Program-made: the position numbers and the translations under genes
The notes under the pieces: generated by a model
Databases searched by the model: none
What the model saw: the letters and a program-made list of their open reading frames with translations, nothing else
Told to the model about the DNA's origin: nothing
Shown: piece after piece, positions 1 through 9,889 of the stretch
Numbering within the stretch: the stretch's first letter is position 1
Layout of the letters: each line of letters begins with the position of its first letter
Assembly: GCA_029959615.1 (NCBI GenBank)
Contig: JASCOD010000002.1
Span: 496,001-560,000 of the forward strand
Direction: 5' to 3'
Origin: Flavobacteriaceae bacterium PS02338
GTDB taxonomy: Bacteria; Bacteroidota; Bacteroidia; Sphingobacteriales; Sphingobacteriaceae
DNA length: 64,000 nt

Positions 1-1589
1 TTAAAGATGAGAAATCAAAATATCTTACCCTAACCAAATTCACTCTTCCTAGTATCAGAGAGAATTCGATCATCGAATATCGTTATACCATAGAAACTCC
101 CTATTTATTCAACTTTAGGACTTGGCATTTTCAGGCTAATTTTCCCAAGGTAAACAGTACTTATGTGGCCTTTATTCCTGCAAACTATAGATATAATGTT
201 TCTTTAAGGGGCTTTTATAAACTTACTGATAGTAAAACCGAATTAAGCTCGGCTTGTCTTCGGGTAGCTGGAAAAGACATGGATTGTTCTAAGCTGACTT
301 ACAACATGAAAGATATTCCTGCATTTATAGAAGAAGATTATATGACCTCTCCTACCAATTATAAATCGGCTATTTATTTTGAACTCGAGGAGGTATTCTA
401 TTTAAACGGATCGACACAAAAATATACCAAATCATGGAGAGATATCGATTATGAGCTTGTGACCAATAAAGAGTTTGGTGGGCAAATGAAGCGAAAGGAT
501 GTTTTCAAAACAATCGTCCCTCAGGTTATTAATGGGACTATCGATGATTTACAAAAAGCAAAAGCCATTTTCGAATACATCAAAAAACAGGTGAAATGGA
601 ATAATTACTATGGTAAATACAGCGAAACAAGTGTAAAGGAAGTTGTTGATAAAAGATCTGGCAATGTAGCTGATATTAACTTTGCATTGATTTCTGCTTT
701 GTCTGCAGCCAATTTAGATGTAGAAGCTGTAATTCTTTCTACAAGAGATAATGGGATGGTTAATAAACTATACCCTATTATGAGTGATTTTAACTATGTG
801 GTAGCCAAGTTAAATATTGGAGAAAATACTTACTTGCTCGATGCTACTGAACCGTTAGCTCCTTTTGGTTTGCTCCCCTTAAGGTGTATCAATGACCAAG
901 GAAGGGTAATCAATTTGAAAAAGCCTTCTTATTGGTTTGATTTGAAAGCGACAAAAAGAAGTTTAAATACGCATAGTTTTGTAGGTAAAATGACAGAAGA
1001 CGGTAAGATTGCTGGTACAATGACTTCTTACGTATCTGGCTACAATGCGCTGAACACTAGAAAGGAGATCAAGAAATATTCCTCTATTGACGAATATGTA
1101 GAAAAGTTAGATGAGCGATTAACAAATATTAAAATCAAGAATTATAAAATAACGGACGTAGATAGTGTTGAAAATGCACTGGTGGAAGAATATGAGATAG
1201 AACTACGTATTGGAAATTCTGAATCTCATAATAATAATTTCAATCCATTTTTTATCAATCCGATCAGAAAAAATCCATTCAAATTGAATGAAAGAAATTA
1301 TCCAGTAGATTTAGGTGCGGCAAGCGAAGAAAGAATTTCAATTAACATTACCTTACCTAATAACTACCTTTTAAAAGAGCAACCTAAAGATTTATCTATT
1401 GCCCTGCCTAACCAAGGTGGTAAGTATATAATACAAACAGCTTTTTTAGATGGAAATTTGCTAATTAATCAACATTTGGTATTCAGCAAAGCTATTTATA
1501 CTTCTGAAGAATACCATTACCTGAAGGAGTTTTATAATCGAATTATTCAAGCTCAAAAAGCTGATGTACTGATCTCAAAAAACAATTAA
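1..1589 (+). CDS. DUF3857/transglutaminase-fold protein, 5' end outside window
   Basis: The reading frame is open from base 3 to the TAA at 1587-1589, so the true start lies before the window; a GTG at 165 is only an internal codon. The visible part has a beta-rich DUF3857-type segment (EYRYTIETP, then TWHFQ) followed by a transglutaminase-like core. The core appears catalytically dead. The usual Cys of the G-x-C motif is Val (codon 666-668) and the usual His of the NH motif is Tyr (codon 795-797), while the Asp of LLDATE (840-842) is kept. Its stop overlaps the next start as TAATG, so the two genes are probably translationally coupled. Substrate unknown; a periplasmic or cell-surface location is inferred from the family. 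Confidence 0.8.
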   Translation, partial: KDEKSKYLTLTKFTLPSIRENSIIEYRYTIETPYLFNFRTWHFQANFPKVNSTYVAFIPANYRYNVSLRGFYKLTDSKTELSSACLRVAGKDMDCSKLTYNMKDIPAFIEEDYMTSPTNYKSAIYFELEEVFYLNGSTQKYTKSWRDIDYELVTNKEFGGQMKRKDVFKTIVPQVINGTIDDLQKAKAIFEYIKKQVKWNNYYGKYSETSVKEVVDKRSGNVADINFALISALSAANLDVEAVILSTRDNGMVNKLYPIMSDFNYVVAKLNIGENTYLLDATEPLAPFGLLPLRCINDQGRVINLKKPSYWFDLKATKRSLNTHSFVGKMTEDGKIAGTMTSYVSGYNALNTRKEIKKYSSIDEYVEKLDERLTNIKIKNYKITDVDSVENALVEEYEIELRIGNSESHNNNFNPFFINPIRKNPFKLNERNYPVDLGAASEERISINITLPNNYLLKEQPKDLSIALPNQGGKYIIQTAFLDGNLLINQHLVFSKAIYTSEEYHYLKEFYNRIIQAQKADVLISKNN

Positions 1590-3496
1590 TGAAGCAACTT
1601 ATTTTAATTAGTGTTTTCTTGTTCAATACGTTGTTGATTAAAGCTCAAGATTACGCTGCTGAGAAAATAGCAATTTCCTTGAAAAACAGAGCTCACGCTG
1701 TAATAAGAGATAGCAGGACTGTTGTTGATATGCGTTCACCAGACAATGTTATGATTAGCATAAATAAAGCTATTACGGTACTTAATAAAAATGGTGATAA
1801 ACAAGCACAGCTAGCTTTGTTTTATGATAAAAACATTTCCATAAAATCAGTTAAAGGAGAAATTTATGATGAGTTTGGCAAACAGATTGGTAAAATTTCT
1901 TTAAGTAATTTTAAAGACGAAAGCGCAATTAACGACTTTTCGATGTTTGAAGACAGTCGTGTGAAGTATTACATTCCTCAAATTAGTACTTATCCTTATA
2001 CTATTGTTTATCATTATGAAATTAGAAATAAGCAGAACCTGATTATTCCAGAGTGGCGACCGGTTCCCGATTTTGATGTTTCCGTAGCGCAAAGCTCTTA
2101 TCAGTTTATCTTCAATCCTACCGATGAGATTCGAATTCATGAAAATAACTATAAAGGAAAAGCAGAAGAGATAACTCTAGAAAAGCAGAAGAGCCTCAAT
2201 TGGAAAGTGCATAGCATTACTGCGATAAAGCACGAGCCTTACTCGCCAAATCCCGATACTTATTTTACTTCTATTAAAGTGGCGCCAAAAAGTTTCAGCT
2301 ATTACAATTTTAAAGGAAATTATACCGATTGGCAAGGCCTAGGCAAACTCAGCTATGATTATCTGCTGAAAGATAGACGTACTTTGCCAGTGGAGACTGT
2401 TCAATTCATTAAGGATTTGGTTAAAGATGAAACCAATTACAAAGCCAAAGCGAAGAAAATTTACGAATTCTTTCAAAAGAAGACCCGTTACATTAGCGTT
2501 CAGATTGGTATTGGAGGTTTTCAGCCTATCAAAGCTGTTGAAGTTGATCGATTGGGTTACGGTGATTGCAAAGCTTTGGTGAATTATATGCAGGCCTTAC
2601 TAGAAGTGGTTGGCATTGAGGCTTATTATTGTGTGGTGGAAGCTGGTGAAGAAAAAACAGATTTACTGCCTTCTTTTGCCAGTATGGAACAAGGTAATCA
2701 TATCATTTTGTGTTTGCCATTAAATGGCGATACTACTTGGTTGGAGTGCACTAGTCAGGATGCTCCCTTTGGTTATTTAGGTTCGTTTACGGATGACAGA
2801 TGGGTATTGGCCTGTACAAGAGAAGGTGGTAAGCTCATGAAAACTCCAAAATTTGAGGCGTCAAAAAGTCAACAGATTAGAACAGCGACGTTATCTCTAT
2901 CAAAAGACGGGAATGTTTCTGGAAGTGTAGTGACTACTTTTAACGGTTCACAATACGACAATCATTACTTTCTAATCAAGAAATCTGCAACAGAAAAACA
3001 AAAGCAGTTAAAGTACCTGTATGATATCAATAATATTGAATTTACCTCTATAGATTTGGCAGCCGATAATGATATTTCTCTTTTTACAGAAAAATTAGCG
3101 GTAACCATTGATCGATACGGAATTACAAATAGCGATAGAATTAGTTTTACACCAAACCTATTTAATCTAAAACGTACCGTTCCATCAGTTCGTAATAGAG
3201 TTTTACCATTAGATTTAAAACGTGGCTATACTGATATTGATAGTATTTCTTTTCAATTAGATGAAAATATTATGCCTGTTCTTTTACCAAAAGCAATTAA
3301 TTTGGAAAGCAAATTTGGACAATATTCGGTAGAGATAAAGATGAAAGATGGCAAGCTTGCTTACTACAGAAAATTAATAATGAAAGATGGCGTTTTTGAG
3401 CCAAAGGATTACGAAGCTTTTGAGAGTTTTATAAATGAAGTGGCCAGTAATGATAGAATTAGAGTTACGCTGGCGTTGAAGAAAAGTAAGGAATAA
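1589..3496 (+). CDS. DUF3857 and transglutaminase domain protein, secreted
   Basis: This 635-residue protein begins with a signal peptide (MKQLILISVFLFNTLLIKAQ). An N-terminal DUF3857 beta domain follows, then a transglutaminase-like core with the Cys in GYGDCKAL (codon 2567-2569), His in GNHIILCL, and an acidic Glu in WLECTSQ where many family members have Asp. A C-terminal beta domain follows. Unlike its upstream neighbour it keeps the Cys and His, so it could be an active protease- or amidase-like enzyme. It overlaps the neighbour by one base. Such pairs of large DUF3857 proteins are common in Bacteroidota; the substrate is not known. Confidence 0.88.
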   Translation: MKQLILISVFLFNTLLIKAQDYAAEKIAISLKNRAHAVIRDSRTVVDMRSPDNVMISINKAITVLNKNGDKQAQLALFYDKNISIKSVKGEIYDEFGKQIGKISLSNFKDESAINDFSMFEDSRVKYYIPQISTYPYTIVYHYEIRNKQNLIIPEWRPVPDFDVSVAQSSYQFIFNPTDEIRIHENNYKGKAEEITLEKQKSLNWKVHSITAIKHEPYSPNPDTYFTSIKVAPKSFSYYNFKGNYTDWQGLGKLSYDYLLKDRRTLPVETVQFIKDLVKDETNYKAKAKKIYEFFQKKTRYISVQIGIGGFQPIKAVEVDRLGYGDCKALVNYMQALLEVVGIEAYYCVVEAGEEKTDLLPSFASMEQGNHIILCLPLNGDTTWLECTSQDAPFGYLGSFTDDRWVLACTREGGKLMKTPKFEASKSQQIRTATLSLSKDGNVSGSVVTTFNGSQYDNHYFLIKKSATEKQKQLKYLYDINNIEFTSIDLAADNDISLFTEKLAVTIDRYGITNSDRISFTPNLFNLKRTVPSVRNRVLPLDLKRGYTDIDSISFQLDENIMPVLLPKAINLESKFGQYSVEIKMKDGKLAYYRKLIMKDGVFEPKDYEAFESFINEVASNDRIRVTLALKKSKE

Positions 3497-3537
3497 AGAT
3501 TGTCTTGCCTTTACTCCTTACTCCTTGTTCGAAATAA

Positions 3538-4152
3538 CTATTTACTCACTTCCTTTTTCCATTTAATAGTACAACCAATTGCTTTGGTAGAAGTTACACT
3601 TGGCTTCTCTCCTTTTAATAATTGATTTACTGCATTTTGCACGTAGTTATCTCTTTGTGCATTGGCTTCTTGTTGGTCGTTATCGATAGCACCTATATAA
3701 GCTACCTCATTACCTTTCGCAGTTTTTTGCAGTACAAATACATGAGGCGTGCGCATTGCACCGTATTTTTTAGTATAAACGTGATCTGGATCTTCTAAAT
3801 AAGCAAAGCTGAAGCCTTTCTCCTTTGCTCTTTCCTGCATTTTTGCGTAAGTATCTCCAGGAGATGCAATAGGATCATTGGTGTTGATCGCAACAACAGG
3901 ATATCCTTTTGATGCGTACATCTTGTTTAATGCTTCTATCCTAGCTTCATAAGCCTTAGAAACGGGACAGGTATTGCAGGTAAATACTACAATATAACCT
4001 TTCACATTTTTATGACCTGCTAGAGAAACGTTCTTCCCATCTACATTCTTTAAATTAAAATCTGACGCTAAATCGCCTACCTGATAACCAGTTTGGGCGT
4101 TTACAGCTGTGGCCAATAATATGGTCAAACATGCTAATAATAACTTTTTCAT
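3538..4152 (-). CDS. Secreted thioredoxin-fold (AhpC/TSA-redoxin) protein
   Basis: A 204-residue protein with a cleavable signal peptide ending near VNAQ (residue 20). The redoxin domain has a CNTC pair (Cys59, Cys62) followed by Pro, and a later RTPHVF segment that supplies the cis-Pro loop. A Cys in the C-terminal IGCTIKW motif is an additional candidate resolving residue. Probably a periplasmic thiol oxidoreductase or peroxidase-like protein. It is the last gene of a minus-strand run of NlpC/P60 and three thioredoxin-fold genes, separated from the previous one by 76 bases, so it may have its own promoter. Confidence 0.85.
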   Translation of the reverse strand: MKKLLLACLTILLATAVNAQTGYQVGDLASDFNLKNVDGKNVSLAGHKNVKGYIVVFTCNTCPVSKAYEARIEALNKMYASKGYPVVAINTNDPIASPGDTYAKMQERAKEKGFSFAYLEDPDHVYTKKYGAMRTPHVFVLQKTAKGNEVAYIGAIDNDQQEANAQRDNYVQNAVNQLLKGEKPSVTSTKAIGCTIKWKKEVSK

Positions 4153-4228
4153 ATTGATAATTATTTAATTTTTATACCTAAGAGAATAAAGACTAATTTA
4201 CTAAGGTTTCTTATAGTTGATTAGTTTT

Positions 4229-4705
4229 TTATTTATAGCCTTCTACAACCTTTAAGAGCTCACTATAAGTAAAAGACTTTTCATGAAATGCTCGTGCTTT
4301 TTTATCGGTATTAAGTATCAATGTTGCTGGTAATGCACCAGACCAGTTTTTATCTACACGGTCAATGAATTTTTGTTGATCTGTTTCATTAACCACATAC
4401 ACCTCCGACTTGATTTTATGTTTAACAACAAAAGGTATCACATCTGTTTTTAGCTTCGATTTAAAATCTAAACTCATCAGTATTACTTTAAGCGGTTTTT
4501 TCGCACTTTCATTATTCAATCTTTCAAAATATGGTAGCTCTTCTACGCACGGACCGCACCAAGTTGCCCAGAAATTGACGACGTAAGTTGTATCTTTTCC
4601 TTTGGCTACTCTTTGTTCTAATTCATTTAAAGTTAGTAATTTAACTTGTGCATTAACACTATGTCCTACTAAAAACAATAGAATTGTTACGATAAATTTT
4701 TGCAT
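4229..4705 (-). CDS. TlpA-like thioredoxin
   Basis: A 158-residue protein with a signal peptide (to about residue 20, HSVNAQ) and the classical WATWCGPC active site (Cys50, Cys53). This is the hallmark of TlpA/ResA-type periplasmic disulfide reductases, which keep apo-cytochromes or other envelope proteins reduced. An FPATL-type cis-Pro loop is represented by LPATLIL. It lies 11 bases downstream of another thioredoxin-fold gene, indicating one transcript. The specific client is unknown. Confidence 0.88.
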   Translation of the reverse strand: MQKFIVTILLFLVGHSVNAQVKLLTLNELEQRVAKGKDTTYVVNFWATWCGPCVEELPYFERLNNESAKKPLKVILMSLDFKSKLKTDVIPFVVKHKIKSEVYVVNETDQQKFIDRVDKNWSGALPATLILNTDKKARAFHEKSFTYSELLKVVEGYK

Positions 4706-4716
4706 ACTTTTTGATT

Positions 4717-5283
4717 TTATTGAACCGACTTTCCTAGTAATTTATCTACTTCATCTTCCACATACTTCATTGTAGGGACACGTTTTTCATCTGGTTCATT
4801 GTCTATATTACCAATATAAGTAACCAAATAACCTTCTTTAAGTTTCTTTAAAACAACTGCTTTAGGGGTTTGTCTAATGTTAAATAACCAAGTGTATTTA
4901 AATTTTTCATCAGCCAAGTATGGGAAGCTAAATGCCTTTTCTTCAGCTAACTTTTTCATAGCAGGCATGGCATCATGTGGGTAATCTTTTTCATTATCAC
5001 CATAGGGACCAATAGCAATTACTGGATATCCTTTTTTCTTATATTTTTCATGCAGCGCTGATACTCTACTCTCGTAAGCAATACAGTGATCACAACTTGG
5101 CGTCATAAATACGACAATAGTACCTTTCAATTTTTGATCATTCAGGCTATAAATATCGCCTTTGGTGCTTATTAGTTGAATATTGTTAACGGTGTCTCCA
5201 ACCTTTTTAATTTCAACTTCTTGTGCATTAACAAATAATGTTAAGCCCAACAAAGCGGTTATGGCAATTAACGATTTTTTCAT
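4717..5283 (-). CDS. Secreted thioredoxin-fold (redoxin) protein
   Basis: A 188-residue protein with a signal peptide ending near FVNAQ. The active site is CDHC (Cys64, Cys67), a third variant beside CNTC and CGPC in its neighbours, and RQTPKAVV gives the cis-Pro loop. It resembles the 204-residue protein at 3538 (shared KKGYPVIAI and YIGNID blocks), so the two are probably paralogues. Its start overlaps the stop of the NlpC/P60 gene by one base (TAATG), indicating coupled translation. The predicted role is periplasmic thiol-disulfide exchange. Confidence 0.85.
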   Translation of the reverse strand: MKKSLIAITALLGLTLFVNAQEVEIKKVGDTVNNIQLISTKGDIYSLNDQKLKGTIVVFMTPSCDHCIAYESRVSALHEKYKKKGYPVIAIGPYGDNEKDYPHDAMPAMKKLAEEKAFSFPYLADEKFKYTWLFNIRQTPKAVVLKKLKEGYLVTYIGNIDNEPDEKRVPTMKYVEDEVDKLLGKSVQ

Positions 5284-5777
5284 TAGTTAAGGGTTCCGGT
5301 CTTAACAATAGCTCTCTGATAAACAGGTAAGGTCAAATCATCTACAATCACTCCTCTAGTAGTTGAAGCATGTACAAAGAAGTCGTCGTTTAAATAGATG
5401 CCAACATGATCTACTTCTCTCCCTCCAAAAGAAAAGAAAATAAGATCTCCTTCTTTTAAATTACCGAGGCTTCTTTTTTTGATGGCATCGGCCTGATCTT
5501 TAGACCGCCTAGGAAGTGTTTTGCCATAGATATCTCTCTGAAGTAAAAGCGCAAAACCAGAACAATCAATACCACTTTTATCTAGACCACCTAATTTGTA
5601 TCTAACACCAGTCCAATTATTAATGAAGCGATAAAGTGGCTTACTTTTTAGTTTAGCCATAGCATCTGCAGCACGAGCAGCTTTGGTATCGCTAGTATGT
5701 TTTCTCGAACCACAGGAAGCAACGAATAGCATTAAAAATAAGCTAAAATATACTAAGTATCTTTTCTGCATATTCAT
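5283..5777 (-). CDS. NlpC/P60 family lipoprotein hydrolase
   Basis: A 164-residue protein with a lipoprotein signal (LMLFVASC, lipid Cys22). The NlpC/P60 domain has the nucleophile in DCSGFA (Cys72), the His in VDHVGIY (His124) and a third polar position near VHAS (His136). The family cleaves peptide cross-bridges or stem peptides of peptidoglycan, typically D-Glu-DAP bonds. It heads a minus-strand group with three secreted thioredoxin-fold genes and is separated from mutS by a 9-bp palindrome. A second Met at residue 3 is an alternative start. Confidence 0.9.
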   Translation of the reverse strand: MNMQKRYLVYFSLFLMLFVASCGSRKHTSDTKAARAADAMAKLKSKPLYRFINNWTGVRYKLGGLDKSGIDCSGFALLLQRDIYGKTLPRRSKDQADAIKKRSLGNLKEGDLIFFSFGGREVDHVGIYLNDDFFVHASTTRGVIVDDLTLPVYQRAIVKTGTLN

Positions 5778-5791
5778 CTATAAAAAATGTA

Positions 5792-5819
5792 CGTCATTGC
5801 GAGGCACAAAGCAATGACG
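5792..5819. repeat. Palindrome between mutS and NlpC gene (REP-like)
   Basis: A perfect 9-bp stem, CGTCATTGC (5792-5800) and GCAATGACG (5811-5819), with a 10-base loop. It lies in the 54-base gap between mutS and the NlpC/P60 gene on the same strand. It probably forms an RNA hairpin at the mutS 3' end. No clear T-tract follows, so termination is uncertain. Confidence 0.75.
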
Positions 5820-5831
5820 AGAAATGAGAAT

Positions 5832-8441
5832 TTAATTCTTTATCAACCTTTGGATTTCATCCAGTTTTAATAACGCCTCTACTGGAGTTAACGTATTTAC
5901 ATCTAAATTATTCAGTGAATCGCGGATCTTAACCAACACAGGATCATCAATAGCGAACATCTGTAATTGGTAAGCTTGATTTTGAACCTTCTTGATACTA
6001 TCCTTAATGCTTTGGCCTTCGGTTCTATCTATTTCTAAACGTTTTAGGATTTCGTTTGCTCTACCAATTAGCTTGGCTGGCATACCCGCCATTTTAGCCA
6101 CTTGGATACCGAAACTATGCTCACTACCACCAGGTACCAATTTACGTAAAAAGATAATCTTGTTTTGAATTTCTTTGCTGGTTACGTTAAAGTTCTTTAT
6201 TCGACTCATGGTATTTTCTAAGTCGTTAAGTTCATGGTAGTGCGTAGCAAATAGAGTCTTTGGTCTTGCTGTTGGATGCTCGTGCAGATATTCGGCAATA
6301 GCCCAAGCAATAGAAATACCATCGTAAGTACTCGTACCACGACCGATTTCATCCAATAAGATTAAGCTTCTGTCGGATATGTTATTCAAAATGCTGGCAG
6401 TTTCGTTCATTTCTACCATGAACGTACTTTCTCCACTAGAAAGATTATCCGATGCACCTACCCTCGTAAAAATCTTATCTACAATGCCAATAGTAGCCGA
6501 TTTTGCAGGCACAAAACAACCCATTTGTGCCATCAATACAATTAAGGCACTTTGGCGTAAGATAGCCGATTTACCCGACATATTGGGACCAGTAATCATC
6601 ATGATTTGCTGGGTGTCGTTGTCTAAATACACATCGTTGGTAATGTATTCTTCACCAACAGGCAAACGTTTTTCAATTACAGGATGGCGCCCGCCTTTAA
6701 TATCTAGCTCCTTCTTGTTATTAAGTGCTGGTTTGATGTAGTAGTTTTTAATTGCCAATTGAGCAAAGCACAGCAAAACATCTAGCTGAGCTACCAGATA
6801 AGCATTCAACTGTATAGGTTTAATAAAATGAGCAACCTGATACATCAATTCATTGTACAAGCGAACTTCAATGGCTTGGATTTTCTCTTCTGCACCTAAA
6901 ATTTGCTCTTCGTATTCCTTTAGTTCAGGAGTAATGTATCGCTCTGCGTTAACTAAGGTTTGTTTACGAATCCAGCTTTCTGGAACTTTATCTTTATGGG
7001 TATGCGTAACCTCCAAATAATAGCCAAAAACGTTGTTAAAGGATATTTTTAGAGAAGGAATACCTGTGTTTTCTATCTCGCGACGTTGAATTTCTACCAA
7101 GAATTCTTTACCACCGAAAGCGATTTTACGTAGTCTGTCTAGTTCCTCATCAATGCCATCTGCAATTACATTTCCTTTGATCAATAATGCAGGCGGATCG
7201 GGTTGTAATTCCTTTTCTAATTTATCTTTAATAGTGGTACAAGGATTTAACTGCGAAGCTAAAACTTCCAAGTAAGGGTTTTTACTTTCTTCGGCTAAAC
7301 GTTTGATTTCTTCGGTATGAGTTAAAGCACGCTTTAATTGTAGTAATTCCCTTGGACCAGCCTTTTGCAAGCCTACTTTAGAAATCAAACGCTCTAAATC
7401 GCCGATCGGCTTAATGTGTTGCAAAAGTTCATCGGCAAGGACTTCATTTTTTACCAAATAATCTACCATGCCCAAACGCTCTTGAATTGGTTTCAATTCC
7501 TTCAGCGGCATAATGATCCATTTGTGCAGCAGCCTGGCACCCATAGGGGTACAAGTATCGTCCAAAACCTCAAATAAGGTTACTGCGTTGTCATTAGATG
7601 AGCTTACCAACTCCAAATTTCGGATGGTAAAGCGATCTAACCACATGTATTTTTCTTCTTCAACACGAGAGATTGAAGTGATGTGCTGGAGGTTTCTATG
7701 TTCGGTTTCTCCGAGATAATAAAGTACTACACCTGCAGCAACAATACCAGCCGTTAGTTTATCTACGCCAAATCCTTTCAGGGAATTAACCTCGAAATGT
7801 TTGGTTAAAACTTCTGTAGCATAATCTTCGGTAAATGCCCAATCGTCAATATGGAAGGTGTAAAACTTGTCACCAAACAGTGATGAAAAATCATTTCGCT
7901 TACTTTTTTGAAATACTACTTCTGTAGGTTTAAAGCTTTGTAAAAGCTTATCTATATATTCTACACTGCCTTGTGCTACCAAAAATTCTCCTGTAGATAT
8001 ATCACAAAAAGCTACCCCCATGCCATTTTTTTCGAAATAAACAGCAGCAAGGTAATTGTTCGATTTTTGATTAAGGATATTGTCACTGTAAGCCACACCA
8101 GGTGTAACCAATTCTGTAACACCACGTTTCACAATGTTTTTGGTCATTTTTGGATCTTCCAACTGATCGCAAATAGCAACTCTCTGCCCTGCCCTAACCA
8201 ATTTAGAAAGGTAGTTTTCTAGAGAATGGTGCGGAAAACCAGCCAGTTCTAATGCACCATTTGGTCCTGTACCACGTTTGGTTAAAACAATACCCAGAAT
8301 CTGAGCAGTTTTTATGGCATCTTCACCAAAGGTTTCGTAAAAATCTCCTACTCTAAATAACAATAATGCACCAGGATATTTCGCCTTAATGGTATTGTAT
8401 TGCTGCATTAATGGGGTAACGGTTTCTTTCGCTTTGGCCAA
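5832..8441 (-). CDS. mutS: DNA mismatch repair protein MutS
   Basis: An 869-residue MutS of normal length. The N-terminal mismatch-binding domain carries the Phe-x-Glu motif in GDFYETF (Phe34, Glu36). The C-terminal ABC-type ATPase has Walker A GPNMSGKS near residue 617 and Walker [14 protein letters not shown] helix-turn-helix dimerisation segment near [11 protein letters not shown] follows. MutS recognises base mispairs and small loops and recruits MutL. The gene stands alone upstream of the NlpC/thioredoxin group; the window also holds the non-repair paralogue mutS2. Confidence 0.98.
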   Translation of the reverse strand: MAKAKETVTPLMQQYNTIKAKYPGALLLFRVGDFYETFGEDAIKTAQILGIVLTKRGTGPNGALELAGFPHHSLENYLSKLVRAGQRVAICDQLEDPKMTKNIVKRGVTELVTPGVAYSDNILNQKSNNYLAAVYFEKNGMGVAFCDISTGEFLVAQGSVEYIDKLLQSFKPTEVVFQKSKRNDFSSLFGDKFYTFHIDDWAFTEDYATEVLTKHFEVNSLKGFGVDKLTAGIVAAGVVLYYLGETEHRNLQHITSISRVEEEKYMWLDRFTIRNLELVSSSNDNAVTLFEVLDDTCTPMGARLLHKWIIMPLKELKPIQERLGMVDYLVKNEVLADELLQHIKPIGDLERLISKVGLQKAGPRELLQLKRALTHTEEIKRLAEESKNPYLEVLASQLNPCTTIKDKLEKELQPDPPALLIKGNVIADGIDEELDRLRKIAFGGKEFLVEIQRREIENTGIPSLKISFNNVFGYYLEVTHTHKDKVPESWIRKQTLVNAERYITPELKEYEEQILGAEEKIQAIEVRLYNELMYQVAHFIKPIQLNAYLVAQLDVLLCFAQLAIKNYYIKPALNNKKELDIKGGRHPVIEKRLPVGEEYITNDVYLDNDTQQIMMITGPNMSGKSAILRQSALIVLMAQMGCFVPAKSATIGIVDKIFTRVGASDNLSSGESTFMVEMNETASILNNISDRSLILLDEIGRGTSTYDGISIAWAIAEYLHEHPTARPKTLFATHYHELNDLENTMSRIKNFNVTSKEIQNKIIFLRKLVPGGSEHSFGIQVAKMAGMPAKLIGRANEILKRLEIDRTEGQSIKDSIKKVQNQAYQLQMFAIDDPVLVKIRDSLNNLDVNTLTPVEALLKLDEIQRLIKN

Positions 8442-8530
8442 AATCTTAAAAATTTACTAAACCGTAAAGATAGCATCTTGCGTGGTAGCCTTGAAGTTTT
8501 TGTTGAGAAATATTGGAATAATGATTGGTG

Positions 8531-9106
8531 TTAAAATAAGCGCTGTTGGGCTTCTTCTTTACGCGGCAATCCTAAGAAATCAAAATCCTCCAAAAAAATA
8601 TCGTATTGCTTTATATTGGGGTTAAACTTTCTTAACACTAAATTGCTACAGTTGAATTCTAGCTTCGCATCCGCAAACATGTTTAAAGCAATTTCAACGT
8701 TTTTTTCACTCAGTTTTCTACCAATAGACATATGCGGCGCCTTACTTTTGTATTGATTGGTAACGCCTAGATTTTTCTGAATCCTAACCATTAATTCTGT
8801 TAAAGGAGCCTTGGTTTGCACATCTGGTTTTAAATATACGGCACCGTTAGCGTAGCTATCCACACCATTAAAAACCAAAAGACTTGGAGTTTCGTAACTG
8901 GCTATTTCCCTTAAATCTTCAATGATTCGTTCTAATTCATCTATATCGGCAGTAAACTCACAGATGGTAACGTGAGCTTTGGCATTCCTACTATTGTACC
9001 ATCCTATTTTAGCATTCAATTGATTTTTTAAATTTGCTACATAATTAATTTCTTGCTGTGGAGGAAGGATTACAATGGAATATTGTGGTTTTGCCGATAA
9101 TATCAT
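8531..9106 (-). CDS. 2H phosphoesterase (2'-5' RNA ligase-like)
   Basis: A 191-residue protein with the two H-x-T/S motifs that define 2H phosphoesterases, HVT (His45, Thr47) and HMS (His125, Ser127), spaced as in LigT/ThpR-like proteins. The family opens or hydrolyses cyclic or 2',5'-linked phosphodiesters on RNA or nucleotides; the substrate here is unknown. It is a single gene, divergent from the Lys-rich protein at 9210. Confidence 0.85.
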   Translation of the reverse strand: MILSAKPQYSIVILPPQQEINYVANLKNQLNAKIGWYNSRNAKAHVTICEFTADIDELERIIEDLREIASYETPSLLVFNGVDSYANGAVYLKPDVQTKAPLTELMVRIQKNLGVTNQYKSKAPHMSIGRKLSEKNVEIALNMFADAKLEFNCSNLVLRKFNPNIKQYDIFLEDFDFLGLPRKEEAQQRLF

Positions 9107-9161
9107 CCGACTAAAATAACAAAAGCTAACATTAATTTAACAAAACATTGCTTATTTAGAC

Positions 9162-9189
9162 TTTGTACAATTTTATGTGCTTATATTTG
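9162..9189 (+). promoter_or_regulatory. Candidate Bacteroidota promoter for the 9210 gene
   Basis: TTTG at 9162-9165 and TATATTTG at 9182-9189 match the TTTG / TAnnTTTG pattern, but the 16-base spacer is short. The -7 box lies 20 bases before the ATG at 9210. Confidence 0.4.
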
Positions 9190-9209
9190 CGTCATAATAA
9201 AAGTACCAC

Positions 9210-9716
9210 ATGGCAATTTTACATCGCAAAGAAGAAAAGATACAAGTAGTGTTAGGTAGATTGCCTAAGAAATATACCCACGAGGAATTCGTAGAGATGT
9301 TTATTAAATTATACTCTAAGGACTGGGGTAAAATTAAATCGGCTTACATCAAGCAAAATCAAGATAAAGAACCAGGAACAGTGGTTAACATGCCTAAACC
9401 TGATCTTTATTTAAAACAGGTCTTAGAATCCTATTTGGCCAGCAAAGCCGCAGAACCAGTAGTTGAAGAAACCAAAATTGAAGAGGTTGTAGCTGAAGAA
9501 CCTGTCGCTAAAAAGACAAAAGTAGTTGCGAAAAAGAAAGTAGACACTGAAATTCCAGCTAAAGAGGTAAAAGTAAAAGCTACACCTAAAAAGAAAGTAG
9601 CAGCTGATGTTGAACCTACAAAGGTGATAAAGGCTAAGGTAGCTCCTAAGAAAAAAGTTGCTGAGGAGAAAGCTGTGACTGCTAAAACAAAAAAAGCAAA
9701 AACTACAGAAATTTAA
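9210..9716 (+). CDS. Hypothetical protein with Lys-rich, histone-H1-like tail
   Basis: A 168-residue protein in two parts. Residues 1-80 look folded (a YTHEEFVEMFIKLY segment) and match nothing I recognise. Residues 85-168 are low-complexity and rich in Lys, Ala, Val and Glu, with recurring KKKVA/PKKKVA units like the tails of bacterial histone-H1-like proteins. The basic tail suggests nucleic-acid binding, but that is inference. It stands alone with its own promoter and a terminator hairpin directly after the stop. A second Lys/Ala-rich protein lies at 31575. Confidence 0.75.
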   Translation: MAILHRKEEKIQVVLGRLPKKYTHEEFVEMFIKLYSKDWGKIKSAYIKQNQDKEPGTVVNMPKPDLYLKQVLESYLASKAAEPVVEETKIEEVVAEEPVAKKTKVVAKKKVDTEIPAKEVKVKATPKKKVAADVEPTKVIKAKVAPKKKVAEEKAVTAKTKKAKTTEI

Positions 9717-9737
9717 GTAGTACTAAAATATAATATA

Positions 9738-9772
9738 AAAAAGGTTCGAGATTAATTTCTCGGACTTTTTTT
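9738..9772 (+). terminator. Rho-independent terminator
   Basis: An A-run and GGTTCGAG arm pair through G-U wobbles with a CTCGGACT arm that runs into seven T residues, about 20 bases after the stop of the Lys-rich protein gene. Confidence 0.75.
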
Positions 9773-9889
9773 ATGATAAAGCATTCTTCATTTCATTTGG
9801 TAAAAGTGGATAACTCTTTGCTTGTGGACAAATAATATAAACTGCTGATTTATAAGCTACGTTTATATATCAAACTAAAGTTTACAGTT

